Notes: generated from the letters alone by a model not told the origin. DNA of 64,000 nucleotides from Nematostella vectensis (GCF_932526225.1 NC_064047.1:14729121-14793120), one strand, 5' to 3'; numbered from the stretch's first letter, positions 1 through 11,289 are shown. Translations and numbers: made by a program.

Positions 1-383
1 TTCAGTTTATTGTTGTTGTTTTCAGTTTATTGTTGTCGTTTTCAGCTTTTTGTTGTTGTTTTCAGTTTATTGTTGTCGTTTTAAGTCTATTGTTGTCGTT
101 TTCAGTTTATTGTTGTCGTTTAAAGTCTATTGTTGTCGTTTTTCGCTTACTCTTGTCGTTTCGGCTTGATTTGGTGTTTTTAGCTTATTCTTTGCGTTTT
201 TTAGCTTACTCTTGGCATTTTCAGTTTATTCTTGGTGTTTTTAGCTTATTCTTGGCGTTTCAGCTTATTCTTGGCGTTTTCAGATTATTCTTGGCGTTTT
301 CAGTTTATTCTTGGCGTTTTCAGCTTATTCTTAGTGTTTTTAGCTTATTCTTTGCGTTTTCAGCTTATTCTTTGCGTTTTCAG
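1..383 (+). repeat. 20-bp minisatellite ending in a functional 3' splice site
   Basis: About 19 copies of a 20-bp unit, drifting from a TTGTTGTCG-type version at the left to a TTCTTGGCG-type version at the right. Each unit has a T-rich stretch followed by TTTTCAG or TTTTTAG, which looks like a 3' splice site. The last unit supplies the acceptor (AG at 382-383) of the TMEM117 exon that starts at 384. The array lies in an intron whose upstream exon is outside the window. Confidence 0.9.
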
Positions 384-1094
384 ATGGGCGAATGACAGCA
401 TGAAGACCTATGAATGGCGCTGGAACCATGTCAACCCAAAAACCAATCGAACCTACGGGTCAGATGATCACAAGATGAATACGCGTTACCATGGATACAC
501 ACTCGGTCTGAAGAGCATGGCGTTTGTGCCCAGCCTTCTCGCATTTTGCTTGTTCGGCTACCTTGTCTGGCTGTTTGGCCGCGAGGAGAGTGGTGACGAG
601 GCGCTTATAAGAAGGTAAAACTAATTATTCCTGTCTTTTTTTGTTGGAAGTGTGTCAGCCTCCTAGCTCAGTTTCATTTGTATGGCTGGGTTGTAGTAAA
701 CCGATCGGGATAGTAAGATATTTTCGGGTCCTGTTTGAACGGTCTATTATGGACCATCTTAATTTTAGTCATTTTCCTTTATCATCGTACGTTTGTTTAT
801 TTTTTTTACCGCTCATGGTAGGTTTTTTTTCTCTCATGCATGAGACCAAGGTTCTACATCTTCTTTTTCTCCTTAGAAAAGTCGGTTGAGATGACATTTT
901 CTCGTTACAAAAGTCGGTTGTGATGATTTTTTCTCGTTACAAAAGTCGGTTGTGATTACTTTTTGTTCTTTACAAAAGTCAGTTTTGTCTCTAGATATCG
1001 ATGTGACAAGCGGCGAGAGCGACAGCTTAAGCACGTGCGCAGACGTAGACGTCGTGAAGAGCGACTCAAAAGAAAAAAAGTCGAGGGCGACAGG
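384..1094 (+). CDS. TMEM117: TMEM117 unit A, C-terminal exons (partial at 5' end)
   Basis: Exons 384-614 and 995-1094. The first exon encodes the last conserved block of TMEM117, including EWRWNH, NPKTNRTY and a final membrane segment (AFVPSLLAFCLFGYLVWLFG). It matches the same block of unit B near 5200-5340. The second exon encodes a very basic stretch (RRRRRREERLKRKK). TMEM117 is a multi-pass membrane protein linked in human cells to mitochondrial changes during ER stress; its molecular activity is not established. The phases chain: exon 1 starts with the third base of a codon and ends in phase 2, and exon 2 ends in phase 0. If the donor at 1095 is not used, the frame stops at TAG 1104-1106. 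If it is used, the frame continues into the exon at 1629, fusing units A and B. Upstream exons lie left of the window. Confidence 0.8.
866..994 (+). repeat. short ~31-bp tandem repeat abutting an acceptor
   Basis: About four imperfect copies of a unit containing ACAAAAGTCGGTTGTGATGA followed by a T-rich run. The last copy has decayed into the polypyrimidine tract and AG (993-994) used by the exon at 995. The rest of the intron (615-865) shows nothing recognisable. Confidence 0.7.
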
Positions 1095-1292
1095 GTGGGT
1101 ACTTAGTTAAGAGGGGAGTGGTGGGCGGGGGCTAAGCGGGGGGAGGTGGGAGGTGGGAAATGATTGATGACTATGATTAAGGACCATGCCAAGAGAAGGG
1201 GTGCTTGACCTTACAATCTAAGGGGGGGAGGGATGGGGGGTGGGGTGTTGGTGCGATATTGTATTTAGAGCAGAGGGGCAGAGAACATTTAC

Positions 1293-1556
1293 AAACCATG
1301 ACTTACATCAATATAGCCGTGCCTAAACCATGACTTACATCAATATAGCCGTGCCTAAGCCATGACTTACATCAATATAGCCGTGCCTAAGCCATGACTT
1401 ACATCAATATAGCCGTGCCTAAGCCATGACTTACATCAATATAGCCGTGCCTAAGCCATGACTTACATCAATATAGCCGTGCCTAAGCCATGACTTACAT
1501 CAATATAGCCGTGCCTAAGCCATGACTTACATCAATATAGCCGTGCCTAAGCCATC
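1293..1556 (+). repeat. 32-bp minisatellite
   Basis: Eight near-identical head-to-tail copies of a 32-bp unit containing CATGACTTACATCAATATAG. The array lies between TMEM117 units A and B. Upstream of it, 1107-1290 is G-rich and otherwise featureless. Each unit has an ATG followed by an open stretch ending in TGA, so no long frame arises. Confidence 0.95.
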
Positions 1557-1628
1557 CATTGTCATGTACTTCCCACACCTAAAATTAATTACTTGAAGAT
1601 AAAATTGTACTGAATACTTTCTTTTCAG

Positions 1629-4600
1629 AACACAAGTAGTTTTAATCTTCCCAATACTCAGAACCAATCAAGCATAGACGATAGTCCAGTGCCATTCGAC
1701 ACATTTGCACTCGACGACGAAGAACCACAGGAAGCCCAACAAGAAAAAGCAAGCGAAGCAGCCGAAACTTCGAAACCAAAGCGAGGCTTTAAGTACTGGC
1801 TACGTCACCCTTATTTAAGGCTGATGACGTCATACCTTGTCGTTTTCTGTAATTTCCTGATTTTCGCTGAGGATCCCGTATCGCATAGTTATACTGATTG
1901 TGTGATTGATATTATTGGGAACATCTACGCCTTCATCTTGGCTCGGTAAGGACCGCGTATCGCATACTTATACGAATTGCTTGATTTTCATTTCGATACT
2001 TTGGGCATTGCTCTGAACAATCCCCCAACTTATCTTTGGTGTCAACTGGTGGATCCACTCTTATAAAAAGATTGACAGACTGACAGATATCTGTTTAGGG
2101 GTGACCGCTTTTAAGCCTGGTTTCTATTTAGTCGTAACAGTCGTCTGCGAAAACTTCCTCGCGACCCTTACGATTTTATGGAAACACTCGATGGGACGAC
2201 CCTTACGACAGATATGACCGGGTCGTTTCACAGTCGTCAGAGATAGAACCAGACGACTGTTATGACCCTTATAACTGTTACGACTATGGAAACCAGGCTT
2301 TACGAGGGTACTATTTTCGTAAAAGGACTGATGCACATCTGCTCAAGGGTGGACGTTTACGAGGGGATCTAAAAAAGAAGACATTTTAAGCTTTCCATTG
2401 TATACGTCTAACAGGTACCCTCCGCACGGTGGCTACGTTGCGCTAAAGATCTTCATGTTCGTGCTGGCCTTCATCACCGGTATGGTCATCGGCAAGTACT
2501 TTGTCCATAAGTTCCTTCTCTGTCGTGTCTTCCGCCTCAAGATGTTCTCAGAGGAAGGGCAGGTACGAAAAGTAAAGAAAACGATGGAAAAGTTGGGCAT
2601 GTGGTCTAAAGCTTAATGTTATACACTCTCATTCCTCAGGCCTTGTGGATGATAATGTCCCTAATGGTTCTAGTGTTGGGCATGTAGGTCTAAGGCTTAA
2701 TGTTATACTACACTCTCATTCCTCAGGCCTTGTGGATGATAATGTCCCTAATGGTTCTAGTGTTGGGCATGTAGGTCTAAGGCTTAATGTTATACACTCT
2801 CATTCCTCAGGCCTTGTGGATGATAATGTTCCTAATGGTTCTAGTGTTGGGCATGTGGTCTAAAGCTTAATGTTATACACTCTCATTCCTCAGGCCTTGT
2901 GGATGATAATGTTCCTAATGGTTCTAGTGTTGGGCATGTAGGTCTAAGGCTTAATCCTATTAACCCTTATTCCTCAGGGCTCGTGGATGATAATGTTCCT
3001 AATGGTTCTTGTGTTCACCTTTGTATGGAGCTTTTGCTTTAACGAGTTCCTACTCCTCGGGCGCCCGGACTACCTGCGGTACAAAGTCAGCAGCAACATG
3101 GGGATAGAAAACCAGACATTCATGAAGTTTGCAGCCATGGGCACGTGGTTTGGTGACTTTATAACCGCCTGGATGGTGACCGACATGATGTTACAGGTAC
3201 GGGTCTTCCTGTGGTAACGGATATGATGGTACAGGTACGGTTTCCCTGTGGCATGACGTTACAGGTACGGTCTTCCTGTGGTGACGGATGTGTTCGGTCT
3301 TCCTGTGGTGACGGATGTTTGCCTGCTTCCTGTAGTGACGGGTGTGGTGTTGCCGGTTTACTGTCTTCCTTGTCCGTGTGCAGTGTCATACGTTTCGCAC
3401 TCTTTGAATTAATTACTAATAGTTATTATACTTACATAACATTGCCGTACCGGCACAAGATTTAGATGCAATAGTTAGAAAACAAATGCAATAGTTGTAG
3501 GCTTTCATCACCCATGTCTGATTATCCGAAATTAAATCCAGGCTATGTTAAGTCCAACATCCAAGTCAAAATCTTGGCTCGGAGATTGTGGTATCCCTCC
3601 TTGTCGTTTAATGTTAGTAAATTTTGGATACTCGTATCAAGGCGGCTGAAGCGAGGGGGAGAGGGGGAGGGTAGGTGGGGAAGCACGTGTACATAAAACT
3701 GGGGCAAATGATGATGATAGAAAATGAGTATGCAGTATTTCATGGTGCTTATTGAAAGAGTAAGCGGCCTTTCATGCAATCTTGTACTGGGCACATTGCG
3801 TAGTAACTTGTGCGCGCAGCATCTCAACCCGTCGTAGTACGTACACACAGTGTCTTAACGCGTCGTAGTACGTACACACAGTATCTTAACCCGTCGTAGT
3901 AGGTACACACAGTATCTTAACCCGTCATAGTACGTACACACAGTATCTTAACCCGTCGTAGTACGTACACACAGTATCTTAACCCGTCGTAGTACGTACA
4001 CATAGTATCTTAACCCGTCATAGTACGTACACACAGTATCTTAACCCGTCGTAGTACGTACACACAGTATCTTAACCCGTCGTAGTACGTACACACAGTG
4101 TCTTAACGTGTCATAGTACGTACACACAGCATCTTAACCCGTCGTAGTACGTACACACAGTATCTTAACCCGTCGTAGTGCGTACACACAGTGTCTTAAC
4201 GTGTCATAGTACGTACACACAGCATCTTAACCCGTCGTAGTACGTACACACAGCATCTTAACCCGTCGTAGTACGTACACATAGTATCTTAACCCGTCAT
4301 AGTACGTACACACAGTATCTTAACCCGTCATAGTACGTACACACAGCATCTTAACCCGTCATAGTACGTACACACAGCATCTTCACCCGTCGTAGTACGT
4401 ACACACAGCATCTTCACCCGTCGTAGTACGTACACACAGTATCTTAACCCGTCGTAGTACGTACACACAGCATCTTCACCCGTCGCGTATCATGTGCCCA
4501 TTGTCTTAATTCTTTTCGGAAATGTCGTTTACTAGCTGTTTCTGTACAGGAAGACCAGTATGAGTGGTGGAGTCGAGGTCTAAGGAGATGGTGGCGCAGG

Positions 4601-6235
4601 GGTCTTAATCGCGTGTACGCTTTTTGGGGCGTTGCCTTCACCATGACAGTCATCGTGTGCACCGCAATCACAACCGATTACCTGGACTGGGACAGGATTA
4701 GCGATGACTTCATGCCCACCAACGAGCTGTCCAGGGCATTCCTGGCATCCTTTATCCTGGTCATGGACCTTATGATTGTCATGCAGGTAAGTCTCGGCTT
4801 AATGTACCTTTTACCCTACCCTGCGTCGATACCCTTCCTAGCATGCGCGCGCATGTCTTTAACCATCGTAATACTCGTTAACTCCTATTTATCTATGCTC
4901 GTATTTCTGACACAGGACTGGGAATTTCCCCTGTTCGCCGGGGGGATGGATATCAAACTCCCGGGTATAAACACCGGAGATATCAACTTCAAAATGCCCG
5001 GGGGTGACGTGCATATAACGGGCAAGTGGTTCAACTACGGCATAATCTTCATCGTCATGATCTTAGACCTCAACATGTGGAAAAACCAGATTTTCTACGA
5101 GCCGTTCATTTATGGTCAGTACACGGACCCTGACGGGTACATCTATACCGTGATGGACAGAGCGTGGCTGAGAAATGCGACACGAGAAACTCTGTCATAC
5201 GCGTGGCGGTGGAATCACACTAATCCGCTGACGAATGTAACTTACGGGCTCGCGGATCATCGCATGAATTCGCGTTACCATGGTTACCCTTTAAGCGTGA
5301 AGGGAATAGCGTTTGGTCCATCGATTGCAGCCTTTGTTGCGTTTGGATACCTAGCGAAAAGGTTCTCGAAGGAGGAGCGAGAAGACAAACTGGAAGTTAA
5401 AGGCTTTGTAGTTGTTAAGGACGAGGAAAACTGGGATTTACCGGAAGAGAGTGATGAAGAGAACTGCGACGGAGAAACTCGGTCAGCGGTTAGTAACAGA
5501 AAAGCTCGCATGCAAAACATCAGCGAAACCGCTTACCAGGCAAAAGAAGATTTGCAGGCTCAGTCTAAAGGATACAGCGATATCGAAGAGATGCCTGATT
5601 TTACAATGCAACTCGATGGGAGGGGATCCATGGGAGAAATGGTTCGCATGAAAAGAATAACAAACGACTGGAAAAAGAAAGCCCAGAGGGCGAGCTCTAA
5701 TGTGAGCATTGGCAGCTCACAAGGGAGCATGCGGTCTGACACAGAACGTCACGTGATCACCCCTTCAAGCATGGCGAGCTCTTTTGGTGACGTCAGAAGC
5801 CGTGATTTCACAACCGGATCCAGAAATAACCAAGGAAGCACTTTTTCCTTCTCTGATGATGATATCAATGCGCATGACAGTGTTAGCGCTAACCGCATTC
5901 GTCGCCAAGCATCCATGGAGTCTGGGGACGAGTATGATAATGCACATGCGCCTCAAGAACTTTCTTTCGAGAGACTCCAGAAAAATGGATCGCAGGCGCA
6001 AAAATATTGGGATAAACTTAGAGCCAAGAGAAATCTTTCAATAGGGAATTTATTCCGACAGGAGCCAAATAGACCGGGTTCGCAGGCTTCAAATGTGTCG
6101 TCTGATGACGAGAACAGAGCAAATGAACTGGCCAGCGGTATCAGCAGCTCATCTCGGGCAACACAGGGATCCTACAAAACCTCAGTGACGTCATCAGGAA
6201 ATTTGCTCCAGGTCCCAAATAGAAAAAAGCGCTGA
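1629..6235 (+). CDS. TMEM117: TMEM117 unit B (complete domain, long Ser-rich tail)
   Basis: Exons 1629-1945, 2415-2562, 2978-3196, 4550-4786 and 4916-6235 (stop TGA 6233-6235), all phase-consistent; 747 codons including stop. Family landmarks in order: HPYLRLMTSYLVVFCNFLIF then AEDPVSHS; FITGMVIGKYFVHK and RLKMF; GSWMIMF; MGIENQTFMKFAAMGTW and TAWMVTDMMLQ; SRAFLASFILV and IVMQDWEFP; HITGKWFNYGI and LDLNMWKNQIFYEP; AWRWNHTNP. Human TMEM117 is about 514 residues; the excess here is mainly a polar, serine-rich C-terminal tail (about 5380-6232) with many basic and acidic patches and no domain I recognise. The first exon has no ATG before its membrane segment and an in-frame TGA at 1611, so translation must start in an upstream exon: either unit A (phase 0 to phase 0, giving a tandem fusion) or an unseen small exon. 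Confidence 0.92.
2113..2300. mobile_element. MITE-like element with short inverted ends
   Basis: The ends AAGCCTGGTTTC (2113-2124) and GAAACCAGGCTT (2289-2300) are perfect inverted repeats. The interior is rich in GTCGT/ACGAC words in both orientations and could fold extensively. It has no coding capacity and sits in the intron 1946-2414 of TMEM117 unit B. Assignment to a transposon superfamily is not possible from this copy alone. Confidence 0.6.
2627..2977 (+). repeat. ~84-bp tandem repeat duplicating an intron-exon junction
   Basis: Four decoy acceptors (AG ending at 2639, 2726, 2810 and 2893) precede the used one (2977), spaced 83-87 bp apart. Each unit contains the end of the intron (CTCATTCCTCAG) plus about 50 nt of the beginning of the exon (TGGATGATAATG). 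The array therefore arose by tandem duplication across the 3' splice junction of TMEM117 unit B exon 3. Only the last copy continues into the conserved TMEM117 frame; using the first decoy, for example, reaches TAG within the unit. Confidence 0.93.
3197..3345 (+). repeat. donor-proximal tandem repeat with copied 5' splice sites
   Basis: Immediately after the donor of exon 2978-3196 the junction word TTACAG|GTACGG recurs, giving decoy donors at 3235 and 3265. It is followed by further copies of TCTTCCTGTGGTGACGGATG without the donor. Unit length is irregular, about 30-38 bp. The rest of the intron up to 3829 shows nothing recognisable. Confidence 0.8.
3830..4490 (+). repeat. 31-bp minisatellite
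   Basis: About 21 copies of a 31-bp unit containing GTAGTACGTACACACAG and TCTTAACCC, with C/T and G/A variants. Every unit carries the palindromic word GTACGTAC. It fills most of the intron ahead of the TMEM117 exon at 4550, ending about 60 bp before that acceptor. Confidence 0.95.
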
Positions 6236-8000
6236 CGGAGTATGTCGGCGTGTGTGACTAATTAAAACCATCGTTATGATTGATGTTGACAGAAACAGTC
6301 TCGAGCACGCGAAACACAAGCAAACTAACGCAAACCACGATAAATACAGAGTGATACATTACTTGTATATAATTTCCTTTAAGGGTTGAAAAGATCTGAA
6401 TAATCGATTCAACACCGTACTGCTCGAATAATCTCATTGGCGCTTATTTCAACAACTTGCAAGAGACCATAAGACCACAAGCTTTCAATGATATTAGAAC
6501 CACTCGACAACGAAGTCTATTGAGTGCAGCACGTTTAGGCGAGGCGCTTATTCGATCAATGACTGTAAATTTAAGTCTATTCACATTAAGCCCGATGTAC
6601 CTACTGTGATGGCGAAGCACTCGAGAAAACATGCATTTGGGGGTCCTGTGGAATCGATGTGCTCCCCAGCCCTCCCCGCTACTAGTGAAACTGCACTAAA
6701 ATACATCCCATACTGGTAGAATTGTCGTACCAGTTTGGGTAATAAAAAATTATTGATAAGCAAATGAATACATAAATATCCTGTAATCTAAGCGTTTTTT
6801 CCCGCTGTCAACGAACTATCTTTTCGTCATTATCTAGTGATTTTTGTTTCACATTGTCTTTGAGTTGGTGTTAAGTTAAGCTATCATCGAAGGCCACGCT
6901 TTGAAATTCATGTTTCGTAATTTGCTAAAGTCTACAGCACCTCTTGGCATCTTGAAGGTTGTTTTTACTGCTCGGAAGACTACAATAGAATAGAACTCAG
7001 CTAAGAGTATTGTGCCGGGAATAAAACGGTTTATTTTATCGACTAATACCAACTCGATTTCTACTACAACGGAAATTGGGTTCTGAACCGCTTGTGAAAC
7101 AATCGAATAAAGAAAGTCAAACACCAAAGCAGTAGTGGCAAAGGGCTTGCTCAAAAGCACTGCAGTTAAAATGACTTTATCTAACTTTGGAGGTTGATAA
7201 ACAAATAAAGAAATTTTAGCATTTGCATCTAACTTTGCACCGATACCCTTCAAAATTAATAAAAAAGTTTTTCTTTTCTTCCTTGACTGATGCAAGATAA
7301 GTGCATGATCTCATCAACATGTTACCAGGAACATATAGGATACTATCCATGATGTAATATTTGTCCAGCGCTTGCCTTCCACTTGCGCTTCCGCCGGAAG
7401 TTAGAAACAGTAATCGACAAAGCAGTAGAATTATAGTTTTGCTGAGGACATGAAGTCACATGTTTGTATCACAAAAACAAGAGAACAAGCCCGATTATTT
7501 TCGGAAAGTTTTGTCATGAAAAGATAAAGAAAATGTTCGGCACTGAAACTTTCGGGCAAAACTTTGTGCATATCGTCTTTTCGATTCTACGCGCTTTCGA
7601 TAATTTTGCCTAGTTTGCGCTGTTTGCAAATTTTTAGATTAGGCCGAAAAACGAGTTTAATGTCCGCGTTTACAGTATCTTAGCATCAAGTCAAACAAAT
7701 GTAACTTGGTCTTTCTGGCCTCTACCACAATGATTATCACTATAAGGAAGCATTTCGCATTCAAATTAAATTCCCATCACAAAAGATTATAAAAACTTAT
7801 TCGATAAACGACTTATAATTTCAGGTAAAGTTTATTAGCAGGAAGAACTTGTTTATAGGTTCACTTTGCCGACAGGAGATAATAGCTTTGATAAACAAAA
7901 GGAAAGTGCGAAAAATATTTTCTTTTGTTTTGGCAATTCAATGGAGGGTTGACGGTATTGTATTCCAGTCCCGCCCGCACAAATATAAACACGCGTAACA
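6236..8000. other. intergenic region, TMEM117 to homeobox gene
   Basis: AT-rich sequence with no coding pattern I can support. ATTAAA at 6261-6266 and AATAAA at 6741-6746 are possible polyadenylation signals for TMEM117. The rest is presumably the 5' flank of the homeobox gene. Confidence 0.6.
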
Positions 8001-8011
8001 CGTATAACAAA

Positions 8012-8019
8012 TATATAAA
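8012..8019 (+). promoter_or_regulatory. TATA-box candidate of the homeobox gene
   Basis: TATATAAA lies about 95 bp upstream of the ATG at 8115, leaving room for a start site about 30 bp downstream (near 8042) and a 5' leader of about 70 nt. A related word, AATATAAAC, precedes it by about 30 bp. The position fits a core promoter but nothing else in the sequence proves it. Confidence 0.45.
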
Positions 8020-8114
8020 CACGCTTGTCAGCCACCAAACCAGAGCAAAGTCATCGTGAAGTAGTGAGCGAGACGTAGAGAAGCGAAAAGAGAAAAGGCA
8101 GTGACCAATTCGCC

Positions 8115-9519
8115 ATGAGAAACCCGTCACTTACATTCGAAGAAGAATCTAGAAAGAACACGGGTGAGTAAATTGCACACTTTTTTACACAGTTAAAAGT
8201 GATTTTTATATGGTATTTTTCAAGAACCGTCCAAAAAAGCTGTTTGCTTAGTTAACGTTTAGGAAACAGTTCTTGCTTTTTGTGGTTGTTGCCTTTTAAT
8301 TATTACAAGTCCACGCCAGTTAGGACTTGAAATGTTCGTCTTCCACCAATTTTGTGCTTTTAGCTTTTCTACGGGTAAAAGACCCTTTAAACAGTCTTTG
8401 TTTCCAGAATACTGTCACTTAGCAAGAACCTGTGACTATTACGAACGGCGAACATATTTATTCCTATCCCTGCTTGTGTAAAGGCATGAGCCCTATCATC
8501 CCCGGACTTTCTGTGATGACTTATTATTGGTATTTTGTAGCCAAGGCCAGACAGCGTCGCAGGAGAACATTTTATACCGATTCCCAACTTCGCCGCATGG
8601 AAGAAGTCTTCGAGAGAGACCGCTTTCCTGGAATTGCAGCACGGGAATCGCTATCAGAGGAACTCGGGATCAAGGAGGATCGCTTGCAGGTAGTTACGCG
8701 GGCAGATTATTTTGGGAAAACAGTAGGTATTTTCCTCAAAATGGCTCAAATATTTGTTGGTGTTTCTCGCATATCTCTGGTGCAAGTCTTTTCTTCCCTC
8801 GCTCTTTGGTACCGTTTTCCGCATTTAACCTTAACCTGATGCTTTCCTTTCCTTAAGAAATTTTTTATAGTAAGTCATTCGATAACACTTTTGACCTGAA
8901 ATGTGTGATACGCGTTTTATCTTAAACTCGCTGCCTTCATCAGAAATATCGAACTGTCGACTAAACGTTTTTAGAATCTTTATTCATTTGTTCATTTTTG
9001 CTGTAGGTTTGGTTCCAGAACCGTCGAGCTCGTTGGCGTAAAAGTGAGATCAAGAATAAACCAATGCTACACTCCGATATTCCCGACTCCAAGTCCATTC
9101 CACCATCAACGAGCTTCCCAGAGTCAGGCGCTGTCTTCTCGCCATTCACGCTTACTGCCGCTGGCTTGTACCCGAGCGCTGTGCTGGCTCATCCTTTCGT
9201 GTTTAACAACCCCGAGTTCCTCAGAGAACACCAAGAGACCCTGAAATATCCGACGAGTCCATCGGCACCATCCAGCTCATCTCCGATCATCTTCCGACGA
9301 ACTCCACTCGGATTCGCCGAAGACTCCACACACCATCCGCTGACCCTCAACCACTGCAGCTCCAATGAATCCCAAGGAGCCGTTCACGAATGCAACGAGA
9401 CAGACGACAAGAAAACGAAAGGTCTGTTTAGGCCATATTTGGACGAGGACGTGCAGACCAAATGGAGTAGGGATGAAATGACAGCAGCCGCTGGACTGCT
9501 GATCGCAGGCGTACGCTAG
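8115..9519 (+). CDS. paired-like (PRD-class) homeodomain transcription factor
   Basis: Exons 8115-8163, 8541-8689 and 9007-9519 (stop TAG 9517-9519), phases chaining exactly; 236 residues. The homeodomain spans about residues 21-80, starting almost at the N terminus. Helix 3 reads VWFQNRRARWRK, with Trp48, Phe49, Gln50 and Asn51 (residues 68-71) for DNA contact; the usual Leu16 is Met. The second intron splits the homeodomain between positions 46 and 47, a typical PRD-class site. There is no paired domain, OAR motif or eh1 repressor motif. FPGI...RE and EDRLQVWFQNRRA recall the Hesx/ANF type, but overall similarity is modest and I leave the orthology open. The 155-residue tail is Ser/Pro/Thr-rich with no recognised motif. 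Expected role: nuclear DNA-binding regulator, probably developmental. Confidence 0.9.
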
Positions 9520-9977
9520 CATGCAAACATTCACGCATCATTCACTATTCTATATTAACTATGTAAAACTTGATGTACCTTGTAACGATGTTCTCAGTTT
9601 CAGTTTTAACAATGCAATAACGTTTGTTGTTTCATCAAACATAAATGGTAGCAAATGAAGCTTGCTGGTGCACATTTGTGCGTTTCGTATGTAGTTATTC
9701 CTTACCCATTTATTTCTTGTTATTTTTTGTTTCGTTTCTCAAGTGGTCATGGCATTATAAGTTTGCTTTGCTATTTTTTTTACCGCGTATTATCGTCTAA
9801 GATGATCAATTTTACGCAAATTAGCACAGACTTTTGTTTTCCTCTATCCCATTGGCAGTTATTTTGAATAGACCGCAGGAACACTCGTTCTTCGCAGGTC
9901 TTACACAGTGCTCTCCCCAGTCTCCCGAAGATCATTTAGATGAATCATCCTAGTTTGGCCTGTGCCGAGATCCCCCC

Positions 9978-10333
9978 TTATAGTCTGCCATTTGTAGATC
10001 CTGCCTTATAGTCTGCCATTTGTAGATCGTGCCGAGGGATGATAACTCCCCTTATAGTCTGCCATTTGTAGATCGTGCCGAGGGATGATAACTCCCCATA
10101 TAGTCTGCCATTTTTAGATCCTGCCGAGGGATGATAACTCCCCTTATAGTCTGCCATTTTTAGATCCTGCCGAGGGATGATAACTCCCCTTATAGTCTGC
10201 CATTTGTAGATCCTGCCGAGGGATGCTAACTCCCCTTATAGTCTGCCATTTGTAGATCCTACCGAGGGATGATAACTCCCCATATAGTCTGCCATTTGTA
10301 GATCCTGCCGAGGGATGATAACTCCCCATATAG
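9978..10333 (+). repeat. 46-bp minisatellite
   Basis: About eight units of 46 bp containing TAGTCTGCCATTTGTAGATC and GAGGGATGATAACTCCCC; the first unit is truncated to 28 bp. The sub-word GGGATGATAACTCCC has inverted ends (GGGA/TCCC). It lies between the homeobox gene and the GPCR gene. Confidence 0.93.
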
Positions 10334-11289
10334 GTTCAGTTGGTGTTGACAAAATTTTTATATGCGTGCCCTGGTAACCATAGTAACGAAGTTTTGAGAC
10401 ATAGGTTTAATGAGAATTAGGCAAAACGCTTTAAGTCGTCAAGATCAACTATTAATACGACGTGCTCAACGTAAATCCATTTCATATAAACGTTTTATCC
10501 AAGTTTCGAAAAAAGCACAATAAAAATTTACATCTCTATTTTAGGGGTGAGGGGTGGTGTTTTTTTGTCAATTTTTTACCTTCTCGAAATAGTGCTTGTA
10601 GAAATAGCAAAAAAAAAACATTCATACCCACCTGAAATCATTAATACAACTTGAAACGAAGATTAAATATTGTCAAAAAGCTTCAGATTTTGCCACCCAG
10701 TTTTTATTGATTAAAATAAATAACTTTCTTTTATTATTACTTTAATTAAGAGTCCAGTTGAAAACTTATGCTATATTAAAGGTACCATGCCAATCAATGA
10801 CGTCAAAGGTGTCATATATTGTTGTCATAGAAACAGTGTCACTAATAATATATGTCTACTGCAAGATTATCGAAAAAAGACATACAGAAATACACATGTA
10901 ACAAAAACATGCTCGTTTCTGCTCACTTAAGTGACGTCATCGTGACGTCACAAAGAATAACGGTCGCTTTTTTAAATCCGAACTGATTATGATAACTTAT
11001 TTGGATTTTGGATGTTCTATGCAAAGGTTTCGAAAGGTAGGCTATTTATAACCATATGTCCTTATATGACGTCATATTGTGTTACTATGGCAACACAATA
11101 TAGCATTTTGTTCCTCTTTGTCAGATAATGATTCTTTGAAAATTTGGTCATTATAGCTCCAATGGTTCAAAAGTTACGGATGGGGGGCCGAAAGAGCCCC
11201 CCCCCCCCCCCCCCCCAGGTCAGAGGAAGCCTCAAAAAGCCCGGTCTGAATAGGGTTAAAAGTAGATTGCTTCTTCCTTGACTTTCCAA
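10334..11289. other. intergenic AT-rich region with CRE-like palindromes
   Basis: No gene seen. TGACGTCA-type palindromes occur near 10799, at 10931-10951 (two copies, near-palindromic overall) and near 11068. A run of about 19 C lies at 11201-11219. TTTATT at 10703-10708 could be the polyadenylation signal of the leftward GPCR gene. The CRE-like words recur in a repeat family at 61067-61410, so they may belong to dispersed repeats rather than to a promoter. Confidence 0.5.

Noticed and set aside
6876-7295. 139-codon minus-strand frame
   Set aside because: No recognisable motif or domain, AT-rich low-complexity composition, and no splice or promoter context; could be chance.
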